The notes beneath the pieces were generated by a model. The model was not told where the DNA came from. It did no database searches and worked only from the letters and a program-made list of their open reading frames with translations. This document shows positions 57,701 through 64,000 of a stretch of DNA of 64,000 nt, piece after piece. Position 1 is the stretch's first letter; every line of letters begins with the position of its first letter. Both the position numbers and the translations under genes were made by a program. This stretch comes from Antedon mediterranea (taxonomy: Eukaryota > Echinodermata > Crinoidea > Comatulida > Antedonidae): the NCBI RefSeq assembly GCF_964355755.1, contig NC_092678.1:829922-893921 (forward strand). The letters are read 5' to 3'.

Positions 57701-58694
57701 AAGCATATTATAATATAAAAAAACCGCGATAAATCAATTGGGTTTTTGGGATACTCCGCGGAAGCAGAGGGTGTGCCGTGATGGGAAAAAAAATCCCCAC
57801 GGGACGCATTGCTCGTGTCTTTGAAAAGCTGCTATTTATTAAACAATTTCAAAGATAATTTTGTTTAAATCGTATTACGAATTTAAAAACATTTTGTTTT
57901 GTACTTGTTGAGCGGAAATTGACACCTTAAAACAATACGAGGAAGTAGTCAGCATGTCGAGAGTCAATGTAGATTACAGTATCTAGATATGACTTACAGT
58001 GTAGTGGTATGAACTAAATATGAGTTTTAGTCAGTTTTAGTGACAACTTTCGAATATTGTACTGTTTTACTATTTGTCTTTCCATGGGTTAGTTATGCTT
58101 GGTTTTCACGTGCATAGACCTATCCGCAAACAAAGTATGTTTGACCAATCACAAGCAACAGTTTGGACGATCGCTTATGATTGGTCGAATTATTTGCGCG
58201 TTGGGTGTGCGTCCTTGCGTCGCGCACACTTTCTCTAATGCACAACGCCAGTGCCACACCCAACGTATTGTTATCACAATACAATTAGATCATTATTTAC
58301 TGGCAAAATGCATGATTTACTGGAAGCTAAGTTTTCAGACCGTTGGACGCGAATTTATAATTTGATAAATAAATGTCTGTATACAAAACATGAGAGCAAT
58401 TATAATTTGAATTGCGAACAATGGTATATTTAATTCCACACGGAATTTTGTTTTTTCTTCTAAAAAAGATTTGAAACAAGGATGAACGGTAACGAATGGT
58501 ATGAAGTGTAAATGTATCTAATAGCGTGTAGAGCATAAACACACATAGATACGTGACTACTGTACCAGCATGATACTTAAGTTCAACTTACTTGGTGATG
58601 GTAGATTTGTTGTTGGTTCAATCATCCAGCCTTCAACGTTCACTACTAAGACAGCACACACAATTAGCAAGGGACGTCCAACGCCTACTGCCAT
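43619..58694 (-). CDS. Multidomain scavenger receptor: 10 SRCR, F5/8C, kringle, 2 sushi, TM (20 exons)
   Basis: Hand-assembled from GT-AG sites; 20 exons sum to 4761 nt (1586 aa) with every junction in phase. Order: signal peptide (1-34), SRCR1-5 (35-558), Thr/Pro linker (559-583), F5/8 type C/discoidin (584-736), kringle (737-821), SRCR6-10 (822-1341), sushi 1-2 (1342-1462), Lys/Thr stalk (1463-1502), membrane helix (1503-1538) and a 48-residue tail. One exon per module, nearly all phase 1-1. SRCR signatures such as [17 protein letters not shown] and CRQLG are clear. SRCR families expand greatly in echinoderms and amphioxus and usually bind microbial or polyanionic ligands, so a cell-surface recognition role is inferred. 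The tail NYEFQ fits a YxxQ motif. The first intron is about 3.4 kb. Skipping of in-phase exons could yield many isoforms. Confidence 0.88.
43790..43975. repeat. About 33 bp minisatellite in the last intron
   Basis: The unit CACACGCGCCAACAGCTATT plus AAACGCACACCAA repeats about five times between the tail and transmembrane exons of the SRCR receptor. Confidence 0.9.
44088..44196 (-). CDS. SRCR receptor exon 19: transmembrane helix
   Basis: AVVVGLVIIVIVLILFIIIV then AAILIIRKKNE: one long helix and a basic stop-transfer segment. Phase 1 in, phase 2 out. Confidence 0.88.
44270..44380. mobile_element. MITE family B copy 3
   Basis: GTGTTCCCACTTGGACTCGC and the inverted GAGTCTGCTGAGTGGGAAC enclose TTTGACCAATCACAT and CGCTTGTGATTGGTC. 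Confidence 0.75.
44455..44574 (-). CDS. SRCR receptor exon 18: Lys/Thr/Glu stalk
   Basis: 40 residues such as IKPAPTTKTPAVTKKTEKVT, a charged, Thr-rich membrane-proximal spacer. Phase 1-1. Confidence 0.8.
44978..45040. repeat. 24 bp tandem repeat, three copies
   Basis: AGAGATGCTTGGATACTAGT plus ATTA, intronic in the SRCR receptor gene. Confidence 0.9.
45214..45399 (-). CDS. SRCR receptor exon 17: sushi 2
   Basis: IICYKPPEISF, YDCQDGYEDN, MICSAGGVWKGQPPSC: four Cys and the Trp of a sushi domain. Phase 1-1. Confidence 0.9.
45680..45856 (-). CDS. SRCR receptor exon 16: sushi 1
   Basis: ITCNDGFELIGADTLTC and CQWDNPLPTC give the sushi pattern, with extra Cys near the N terminus (ACMYPGDIC). Phase 1-1. 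Confidence 0.85.
46066..46268. mobile_element. MITE family A copy, intronic
   Basis: TAAAGCCCTGTCTACACCTT at the left and the inverted GAGTGTAGACAGAGCTTA at the right. The interior is enlarged by unrelated sequence around 46120-46190. Confidence 0.8.
46304..46603 (-). CDS. SRCR receptor exon 15: SRCR10, divergent
   Basis: GRVEVLVGGRWGGICGNGWD, AKVACREVGFCAARS and CSGSETHLREC. Phase 1-1. Confidence 0.9.
46785..46890. repeat. 18 bp tandem repeat, about six copies
   Basis: CGCGTCGGACGAATATC grades into CCACATTGGATCAATAT. Intronic. Confidence 0.85.
46916..47212 (-). CDS. SRCR receptor exon 14: SRCR9, divergent
   Basis: GIVDVLQNGDWTGVCIKGFN and AASIVCSQLFNTTATS, close to SRCR2 (QLFNTSA). Phase 1-1. 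Confidence 0.9.
47390..47710 (-). CDS. SRCR receptor exon 13: SRCR8
   Basis: [43 protein letters not shown] and HNEDAGVMC. The CC pair is present. Phase 1-1. Confidence 0.93.
47781..47935. mobile_element. MITE family B copy 4
   Basis: TCAAGTTTGGTCCCTACTTT, GACGCAACGTAAGGA and TTTTACCAATCAC, then the inverted CGCTTGCGATTGGTCAACTC and TACGTTATTGCGTTAAG. Confidence 0.75.
48018..48075 (+). other. tRNA-Glu-like sequence, anticodon arm deleted
   Basis: Acceptor GCCCCAG pairs with TTGGGGC, D arm GGTCTAATGGTTAGGAC, T arm CCGAG-TTCGAGT-CTCGG. Relative to the inverted partner 13 nt of the anticodon arm are missing, so it cannot be a working tRNA. Confidence 0.75.
48286..48455 (+). mobile_element. Retroelement tail repeat (Penelope-like candidate), copy 2, hammerhead-like core
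   Basis: CTGATGA at 48286-48292, stem II GGGC/GCCC with a 7 nt loop, GAAA at 48309-48312, then AGC-TCT-GCT and A, the order of a type I hammerhead core. A matching stem I is not found. The downstream body matches the copies at 11985 and 56190. Confidence 0.55.
48562..48623 (-). other. tRNA-Glu-like sequence, partner copy
   Basis: Same D and T arms, with an anticodon arm TCTGC-ATATCAA-GCAGG giving ATC where tRNA-Glu has TTC. The 3' acceptor strand is lost. A tRNA-derived repeat head. Confidence 0.7.
48840..49160 (-). CDS. SRCR receptor exon 12: SRCR7, semi-divergent
   Basis: GRVEVFHNNEWGTICNRGYD, ARVICSMMGGYNV and CNGTEGTLDDC. It lacks the CC pair and has a distinct middle (RSDEIPPKSDGP). 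Phase 1-1. Confidence 0.92.
49455..49775 (-). CDS. SRCR receptor exon 11: SRCR6
   Basis: GRVEIFHDGEWGTICDDSFG, KVICTMLGYQG, SQCCKSFGPG and HEEDVGVIC. It carries the extra CC pair. Phase 1-1. Confidence 0.93.
49920..50035. mobile_element. MITE family B-related fragment
   Basis: TTGATTGGTGGTAAAAACCA, GATTGCGCGTTGCGCATACG and CGTCCAAGTGGGAAAAC. Only part of the family structure is kept. Confidence 0.5.
50140..50394 (-). CDS. SRCR receptor exon 10: kringle domain
   Basis: DYRGSVNTTITGKTCQRWTS, then LGDHNFCRNPDQYTNAWCYT and ICDIG, with six kringle Cys in order plus an extra C-terminal Cys. Kringles bind lysine or other ligands in coagulation and receptor proteins. Phase 1-1. Confidence 0.93.
50535..50720. 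repeat. About 62-66 bp tandem repeat, three copies
   Basis: TACTGGTGAAACCAGGCTTA through TATTGAGCTTATTTGGTCTA, intronic between the kringle and discoidin exons. A (CGAA)n tract follows near 50794. Confidence 0.9.
50895..51033 (-). CDS. SRCR receptor exon 9: F5/8 type C, end
   Basis: VFVGNTDDNSVVTNYFNKPV then GRFIRMNSMTW and ISLRFELLGC complete the discoidin fold with its closing Cys. Phase 0 in, phase 1 out. Confidence 0.92.
51388..51707 (-). CDS. SRCR receptor exon 8: F5/8 type C, first part
   Basis: CRDPLGMENRNIDDIRISAS, then STSMQWIKVDLRVPHIVSGI and EYVRQFRLQYSQDGNTW, the standard discoidin strands. Phase 1 in, phase 0 out. Confidence 0.92.
51872..51946 (-). CDS. SRCR receptor exon 7: Thr/Pro linker
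   Basis: 25 residues (GIEVNATVPTTGGFIPTPST) between SRCR5 and the discoidin domain. Phase 1-1, so skippable. Confidence 0.7.
52178..52498 (-). CDS. SRCR receptor exon 6: SRCR5
   Basis: GRLEIFYSGTWGTVCDDDFG, ANVVCRQLGYRGAN and HHEDAGVVCDTS. No extra CC pair. Phase 1-1. Confidence 0.93.
52642..52941 (-). CDS. SRCR receptor exon 5: SRCR4, divergent
   Basis: GVIETLHEGQWGNICFEDFD, AAKVFCYQLHMTEP and CSGNETILANC. Paired with canonical SRCR3 as SRCR2 is with SRCR1. Phase 1-1. Confidence 0.88.
52984..53665. repeat. 128 bp intronic minisatellite built from the SRCR3 exon end
   Basis: Five 128 bp units plus a partial one. Each holds the sequence TTCTGGCGTAGAATRCACAG (minus strand), the 3' end of the SRCR3 exon, followed by the donor position. 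The donor reads GTATAG in the units near 53026 and 53532, but ATATAG in those near 53154, 53282 and 53409. Confidence 0.9.
53666..53989 (-). CDS. SRCR receptor exon 4: SRCR3
   Basis: [40 protein letters not shown] and HHEDSGVEC. The last 20 nt and the donor site are duplicated in the adjoining intronic minisatellite. Phase 1-1. Confidence 0.93.
54214..54519 (-). CDS. SRCR receptor exon 3: SRCR2, divergent
   Basis: GYIEIVNNRTWGKICADGWD and ASVICRQLFNTSAVR. The middle differs from canonical modules and the extra CC pair is absent. Phase 1-1. Confidence 0.9.
54676..54818. mobile_element. MITE family B copy 5
   Basis: GGACGTAACGCAAGGACTTA, CGCAACGCAAGTAATTTT, the inverted ATTATTGGTCAAAATGCTTG and GGGAACAACCAAACTTAA. 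Confidence 0.75.
54876..55196 (-). CDS. SRCR receptor exon 2: SRCR1
   Basis: Canonical module ([49 protein letters not shown]) with an extra Cys pair in SAKCCGAYG. Phase 1-1. Confidence 0.93.
56190..56300 (+). mobile_element. Retroelement tail repeat, copy 3, strongly diverged
   Basis: GCATAGTGTTTTCGCAACTT, CTGGCTGTTTAACTTCACCA and CTATTTTTCAGTAATGT keep the order of copies 1 and 2. The CTGATGA and GAAA blocks are destroyed. Confidence 0.55.
56928..57095. mobile_element. MITE family B copy 6
   Basis: GGATGCAACGCAAGGAGGTA, TTTTGACCATTCACGAC, CCTGTGATTGGTAGATTCAC and CCTACGTTGTTGCGTTGCG, ending with a weak right terminus. Confidence 0.7.
57440..57960. repeat. About 290 bp direct duplication
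   Basis: CCGCGGAAGCAG, CACGGGACGCATTGCTCGTG, AACAATTTCAAAGATAATTT and TTAAAACAATACGAGGAAGT occur twice in the same order with many differences. Confidence 0.85.
58095..58240. mobile_element. MITE family B copy 7
   Basis: ATGCTTGGTTTTCACGTGC, TTTGACCAATCACAAGC and the inverted GCTTATGATTGGTCGAATTA, then GTCCTTGCGTCGCGC. Confidence 0.7.
58592..58694 (-). CDS. SRCR receptor exon 1: signal peptide
   Basis: MAVGVGRPLLIVCAVLVVNV then EGW, followed by a short Thr/Pro spacer. Donor GTAAGT in phase 1 matches SRCR1. The 3.4 kb distance to the next exon lowers certainty. Confidence 0.7.
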
Positions 58695-59249
58695 TATTAG
58701 AGAGTTTCTTCTCGCCAACACTTATGTCCAAATGTCCCAGAAAAAACGAGATGATATTGGCGAAACTTGGCGATGTTAGATAAACTCCCGGTCCTCGTTA
58801 ACTCCCGGTTCATTGGTTGAATTTTTTCATTTGATGTCGTCATGTATAATTACGGAAGTTATCTTGTCAAGACGGAAAGTGGAGAGGGTCACAATCTCGT
58901 ATAGCAGCACCAAGGCCTAATCCACGGCTTCCGTAACATCGCATAACATTGAAAGTAGTCACTTGTTGCTGGACCGACGACAGCGTTCACATTATCCCCT
59001 AAACTATACAAAGCGTTATATAACAAAATATTAATTGTTTAAATTGATAATTAAATTATTCTACAATAAAAGTGTTTAAATTAAAGCCATAACATCGACA
59101 TGGAATTTTAGCTTATAATGTGCAAGGCAAATAATGTGACAAATATTATCACAAAGTGATGGCTCATCAAAGCTGTGCCTTGTGGTTGGTCGAATTCCTT
59201 GCGCGTACGATCGAGTGGTGAGAATTAAGCTTTTGGCAAAGTTTAGTTT

Positions 59250-59405
59250 AAACTTTGTTTCCAGTAGGACGCAACACAAGGTCGTACACGCAACGCAAGC
59301 AATCAGAAGCACATGACTATTTCAACTGTTAATTGTCATTGGTCAAATTACTTGCGTACCGCGTACATCCTTGCGTTGCGGCCATAGTGGGAACCAAGCT
59401 TTACT
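59250..59405. mobile_element. MITE family B copy 8
   Basis: TTTGTTTCCAGTAGGACGCA at the left, GTCATTGGTCAAATTACTTG inside and AGTGGGAACCAAGCTTTAC at the right. A partial copy (TTGTGGTTGGTCGAATTCCT) lies just upstream at 59150-59215. Confidence 0.8.
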
Positions 59406-59949
59406 ATTGCGTAACAGCAGTGGTGTAAACTCAGGTAGAAAAGAAGCTTACAAAGTTCAATTTCCGACGACAACAATCATTGTCATCAAATTGTGGTTTC
59501 ACTCTGCCGCACTTCCAATTGTGAAATTTATTTCCGAAACATCAAGGTCTGCTGTGAGCACAAGACTAATAATAATATCCTATACAATGGATTAATATCA
59601 TTTCTATCACTTTTGGACGCGCGTACATAAATATTAATTGTATCAGGGTTTGTACGCGTTAAGTTATCAAAGTGTTAATAACTTAGGAAGCAGCTTGTAA
59701 AATGAAACAAGTTCCGATAGAATATTTATAAGTGATCTCATGACACTACCAAGCAGTAGGATTAGTTAAATAATAGCCGGGTTCGATGCACTTTTTCTTT
59801 GTTACTGGAACCTATGTGTACCTATTGCCACAATGCCTATATCAAAGAGGTACGAATTCTGAGTAGATTTGTTTTAATGGTTCTACAGGTAAGATGTTAC
59901 CGGTAACTTTAAGCGACAGTTCGGATGATAAATTGAAATAATGTCCCCG

Positions 59950-60062
59950 CCTTTATCCTCGCGTTACACGTACGCCTTTGCGTTGCACGCAAGTCCTAGC
60001 GTTACACGTTCGTCCTTGCGCTGTATGTTCTTCGTCTTCGCGTTGCACATACGTCACCACCA
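59950..60062. repeat. CGTCCTTGCGTTGCACG degenerate array
   Basis: Five or six irregular copies of a motif like GCGTTACACGTACGCCTTT, resembling MITE family B ends. No gene. Confidence 0.6.
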
Positions 60063-60119
60063 GGCGCTGTACAATTGGTATGATACATGGTTATAATCAA
60101 CGGTGAAGAAATATTACAT

Positions 60120-60540
60120 CAATATCATGTGCATAACTCGTGTGAAACAACCCTTATCCATACATCACATGACTCGTGTAAAACAACCCTGATCCATACA
60201 TCACATGACTCGTGTAAAACAACCCTGATCCATACATCACATGACTCGTGTAAAACAACCCTGATCCATACATCACATGACTCGTGTAAAACAACCCTGA
60301 TCCATACATCACATGACTCGTGTAAAACAACCCTGATCCATACATCACATGACTCGTGTAAAACAACCCTAATCCATACGTCACATGACTCGTGTGAAAC
60401 AACCCTCATCCATACATCACTCGTGTAAATCAACCCTCATCCATACATCACTCGTGTAAATCAACCCTCATCCATACATCACATGACTCGTGTGAAGCAA
60501 CTCTAATCCACAGGTCACATGACTCGTGTGAAACAAACCG
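60120..60540. repeat. 36 bp minisatellite, about 11 copies
   Basis: ACTCGTGTAAAACAACCCTG plus ATCCATACATCACATG. Units near the right end lose 9-10 bp. The 12-residue periodic frames on both strands are translated repeat. Confidence 0.95.
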
Positions 60541-60972
60541 TATTTACCCGTCACATGACCCACTTACCTACATTCGTTGCGGATACAAAATATATAGGCC
60601 TTTATACACTTTAATACAATGTCAAGTTATGTAATGATAAAACGACAATACCATAATTACTTAACTCTTTGAATTACCAATACTAATTACTGCACGAATA
60701 AATAATATATTAAAGTATTATTACCATTTATAGTATCTGTTTAATTGTATTCATTGAGTTACTTACGGTAGGCCTACTATTACAAGGTAACCATCTATAA
60801 TCTTATACATATATCCTGGTTGTTTTGGACGCAATTCTGCCAGGCTTAGCGTACCGTACAACTACATGTGTCTGCCATGAATATTCTATGTTTACGTGCA
60901 ATATAATTGATATATTTCACCTTAATTACAGGCATTATCTATTATATTCCTGTTTAACGCCCACTTTAATCT

Positions 60973-61152
60973 TAAGGTTGGTTCTCACTAGAACGTAACG
61001 CAAGGACGTAAACGCAACGCAAGCGTTTTAACCAATGACAAACGAAGTTATAGACAGTTAGCAATCACAAGCGAATAAGCCATCGCTTGTAATTGGTCAA
61101 TTCAGTTGCGTTGCGTCCTTGTGTTGCGTCGCTAGTGGGAACCACGCTTTAG
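60973..61152. mobile_element. MITE family B copy 9, best preserved
   Basis: TTAAGGTTGGTTCTCACTAG and the inverted CTAGTGGGAACCACGCTTTA. Inside are CGTAACGCAAGGACGTAAAC, a CAATCACAAGCG arm and its inverted CGCTTGTAATTGG. Confidence 0.85.
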
Positions 61153-61831
61153 TGATACTCTGAACACTATGATGCACATGTGGCCTAAATACCGCCACGT
61201 AACAAAATGACCACCTGGTTGAGCATGTAAATACATGGGCTGGCATATACCATTCGTTTTACTTCAATAAAGATAGAAGTAACAGAGGCTTTATTTATCA
61301 AACCAGTTATTCATATCTTATTAAATCGACTTTATCGTCAAATATTTGAGAAGAGAGCAAAATCATTTATGTCCTACTTAAACATCATTTATAGCCTAGT
61401 AGGCATATTTAAACAAAGTTAATATTTTGTTAAAGCGCAAACCTTTTCTCAGTATAAAATCATTAAATAAATAAGCATGTTTGCTTTACATACAATATTG
61501 AATTACATTATCATATATATATTATAATTATAGCTTTTCAGTACAAAATGCAACATCTTAAGGATAGATAACTGTAAAATAAAAACGTCCAACATCAGAG
61601 AAATAAAATAGTGCATATTATTTCAAATTGTACAAGTTTTAAAAAACGCAAATTATAAACATTGGACAGCTATGCGAAGAGAAATGTGTGCACTAAAAAA
61701 CATATATTTACAATATTTTTAAACATTAATGTTGCTAGAGATATTATTTTTTTATTGTTTCTCTACTCTATCCATTTCAAGTTTTGATTTGCCATGATTA
61801 ATTTGTTTGAAGGTTTGCATGGCGAAATCAA
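61153..61831. other. AT-rich non-coding stretch
   Basis: No gene or element is recognised. Confidence 0.5.
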
Positions 61832-61930
61832 ATGTTGATATAAAGTTTGCGGTACACCACGTGTATTAGTTCTGAAACAGTTCTTTTCAGAACTAATACA
61901 TGTGGTGTACCGCAAACTTTATATCAACAT
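61832..61930. repeat. 44 bp-arm hairpin
   Basis: ATGTTGATATAAAGTTTGCG through TTAGTTCTGA (61832-61875) is followed by an 11 nt spacer and its reverse complement (61887-61930) with one difference. The 12-mer CATGATTAATTT flanks the region on both sides (61793, 61928). Confidence 0.9.
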
Positions 61931-61995
61931 GATTAATTTATGAATAATAATTTATAAGAACTTGCAGTCAACCACCAATACTTAAAAAAATAATG

Positions 61996-62075
61996 CTAGA
62001 GAGAGAGAGAGAGAGGGAGAGATGGAGAGAGGGGTGAGGGAGAGAGGGAGAGAGGGGTGAGAGGGAGAGAGGGAA
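61996..62075. repeat. (AG)n purine tract
   Basis: GAGAGAGAGA grading into GGGAGAGAGGGGTGAGAGGG. Polypurine, no gene. Confidence 0.95.
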
Positions 62076-62235
62076 GCCAAAACATACGTATGAACAATCG
62101 TTTAAAGTGTGAACAGAGAAATCATATATGTAAGATATAGATCAAATCATGGACAAATTAATTCGTATAATTCGTTTGTCCATGAGCTGATGAAACACAA
62201 CACTATCAGAAAACTTTGGGGATTTCCCATAAAAC

Positions 62236-62443
62236 ATCGTGAATTAGTGACGTCATAGATCAACACAGCTTGCTCATACCCGATCCTCTCTACTGTATCT
62301 CCACATCGTGAATTAGTGACGTCATAGATCAACACAGCTTGCTCATACCCGATCCTCTGTACTGTATCTCCACATCGTGAATTAGTGACGTCATAGATCA
62401 ACACAGCTTGCTCATAGCCGATCCTCTCTACTGTATCTCAACA
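62236..62443. repeat. 69 bp tandem repeat, three units, each with a CRE
   Basis: CATCGTGAATTAGTGACGTC through TACTGTATCTC. Each unit contains the palindrome TGACGTCA (at 62248, 62317 and 62386), the full cAMP response element consensus. Confidence 0.9.
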
Positions 62444-62571
62444 TTCTTTAACATTACCTCGCTTCCTTTTAATGCATCATTTTTTTAATAAAATATAAAT
62501 TTCAAATTATTACCAAAAGAACTCATATCAATTAAATTATACAGTAATAACAACAAATCTAATATATAATC

Positions 62572-62695
62572 TAAAGCTGTCTACACTATCAAACTTTATG
62601 TGACAAAAAAATATGATATGGACATTACGATGTCATATCACTACCATATTTGGACATATCACTACCAAATTTGGACAAATCACTACCATATTTGG
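62572..62695 (+). mobile_element. MITE family A copy with three interior units
   Basis: TAAAGCTGTCTACACTATCA at the left, then three copies of ACATATCACTACCAWATTTG. No right terminus. It lies in the probable 3' region of the gene at 62793. Confidence 0.75.
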
Positions 62696-62792
62696 TAAGA
62701 ATAATAATACTGTAATCATGGAGCTATAATTAATTTTTGAGCTGTAATAACTAAAAGATTGGCAGTAATTTCGATCAAATTAAGAATCACAG

Positions 62793-63622
62793 CTAATTTT
62801 GAAAAAAGTTTTTGTGAGTGAATGACGATAGGTCTTGCAGGTCTGAGTTGGTGTCCTTTGGTTCATTTGTACCTTCTGTTGTCGATAGCAATCCAGCTAG
62901 GCCTACAGACGTGTCAATTTGAGATGGAGACACAAAGGTGTTGTCTCCCTGGGAAAGGCGGGATAAACTAGAACTAGCATTGCTGTTAGGTTGTCTATGT
63001 ATATGCATTGCGTTACTTAAAATGTTTGTTGAATTTGAAAACGAATGATTTGGTTGTGAAAATACAGATGTTGGCATGGAAACACCACCACCAGAGTATG
63101 GCTGCCACCATGAACTTTGACCGGCTGACGACGATGATGATGCAGAGGTCTGACTGCTTTCAACCCAGGAGTTAGCAGATACTCCTGAGGTTTGTGGAAC
63201 CACACCAGATGTCTGTTTGTCGATGTTAAAACGGTTGGCAGAATTATTAGAACAATTAGCAGTAAGGGGAACGACCTGAGCACTTGGCAGTAAGCAGGTT
63301 GACGGTTTTGTTGTACTCTGTGTAACTACTGGGTTACTATTACCCAATGTTGACCCAATTGGTGCTGCGGTCATTATAGGTTTCCACCGTTGACCTGTGA
63401 CCTGGCTCTGACCTGTGACCGGATCTGACAAGTCCACCAACTGGGTGCCAGAGGCTATTGCAGACTGTGGCACTTCAGTATTATCTCTGATGGCAAGAAT
63501 TCTGCCATCATTAGTCCGCAAGTACATTCCTTTCTGTGTCTTTATAAACGTCACATTCTCTCCAGCTCTGATAACCTGTGGTTGTGATGTTGTTAATGTG
63601 GTGGTGTTTGGCAAGACAATGT
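62793..63622 (-). CDS. Last exon of a Ser/Thr/Gln/Asn-rich protein, unnamed
   Basis: A terminal exon: acceptor TTTCAG at 63623, phase 1 in, 275 codons and a stop. It opens IVLPNTTTLTTSQPQVIRAG, then ENVTFIKTQKGMYLRTNDGR and ILAIRD, a short conserved-looking block that suggests a beta-rich motif. The rest is low-complexity Ser/Thr/Gln/Asn sequence with an SSWWQPY patch and an acidic end (TNSDLQDLSS). No membrane segment or signal is seen. Such tails are common in nuclear coactivators and chromatin remodellers, which is a guess only. Upstream exons lie outside the window. The frame has no ATG before the splice site, so it is certainly partial. Confidence 0.7.
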
Positions 63623-63799
63623 CTGAAAGACATTAATTAGAATAATAATACAATTATACATACATACATACAATTGAATATAATCTAGCCTTTTTAATAT
63701 ACTTTTTAGATATTAGAATTGTTTAGTTGAAATTGCATAGGATCTATTTTTTATTTAGGTTAAAGTAGTAATACAAAAAATACATTAAACTACATTAAT

Positions 63800-64000
63800 G
63801 TATGTTGCATAAATGTATGTATGTTAGTTGTTGCATAAATGTATGTATGTTAGTTGTTACATAATGTATGTATGTTAGTTGTTACATAAATGTATGTATG
63901 TTAGTTGTTACATAAATGTATGTATGTTAGTTGTTACATAAATGTATGTATGTTAGTTGTTACATAAATGTATGTATGTTAGTTGTTACATAAATGTATG
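63800..64000. repeat. 24 bp minisatellite running off the window
   Basis: ATGTATGTATGTTAGTTGTT plus ACATAA repeats (one or two bases vary in length) to the window end. It lies in the intron upstream of the exon at 62793-63622. Confidence 0.95.

Larger units (their letters stand above)
55197..58591. other. First intron of the SRCR receptor gene (3.4 kb)
   Basis: No exon-like frame is seen. It holds about 59 bp repeats of CGATATGATGAG (55650-55790), a retroelement tail fragment (56190-56300), a MITE family B copy (56928-57095), a roughly 290 bp direct duplication (57440-57960) and another family B copy (58095-58240). Confidence 0.6.

Noticed and set aside
60087-60433. Three overlapping 12-residue-repeat frames
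   Set aside because: Translated 36 bp minisatellite.

Overview
This is animal genomic DNA: AT-rich, full of introns and dense in tandem repeats, MITE-like foldbacks and tRNA-derived SINE-like pieces. No bacterial, phage or organellar gene is visible. The multi-SRCR receptor, the discoidin/kringle/sushi modules and the many copies of the palindrome TAGGCCTA suggest a marine invertebrate deuterostome, most likely an echinoderm. That assignment is inference.

Layout. Positions 1-23.7 kb hold no gene I can support. They carry minisatellites with units of 21, 21, 35, 27 and 62-64 bp, a 3.7 kb array of about 117 copies of a 32 bp unit (14430-18176), several mobile-element remnants, and one SINE-like insertion whose empty site is preserved nearby. 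An apparently intronless gene at 23831-25309 (minus) encodes a seven-segment membrane protein of the PRRT3/PRRT4 type. Positions 25.3-31.2 kb hold a TTAA-flanked element, two tRNA-like sequences and a 262 bp tandem duplication.

From 31.2 to 58.7 kb lie three multi-exon genes, all on the minus strand and all encoding type I membrane receptors. I assembled them by hand from splice sites and reading phase. (1) 31239-35473, 10 exons, 640 aa: signal peptide, three cysteine-rich modules resembling the PCSK9 C-terminal domain, Ser/Thr stalk, sushi, transmembrane helix and a long Tyr/Pro-rich tail, with no protease domain. (2) 38148-42389, 7 exons, 434 codons: a class II cytokine receptor/tissue-factor-like receptor whose intron phases 1-2-1-0-1-0 match, as I recall it, the vertebrate family; this allele has an in-frame TAA in exon 5. 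(3) 43619-58694, 20 exons, 1586 aa: signal peptide, five SRCR, F5/8 type C, kringle, five SRCR, two sushi, stalk, transmembrane helix and short tail. In all three models every exon joins in phase.

The introns of this cluster hold many copies of one foldback MITE family and a 128 bp minisatellite that has captured the end of a coding exon with its splice donor. The window ends with the last exon (62793-63622, minus) of a Ser/Thr/Gln/Asn-rich, probably nuclear protein that I could not name.

Taken together, the cluster reads as a block of innate-immunity or recognition receptors: one pattern-recognition scavenger receptor, one cytokine-type receptor and one receptor built on a PCSK9-like ectodomain. 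Co-function is inference from shared orientation and topology. No regulation was seen beyond poly(A) signals and three tandem CRE palindromes near 62.3 kb.
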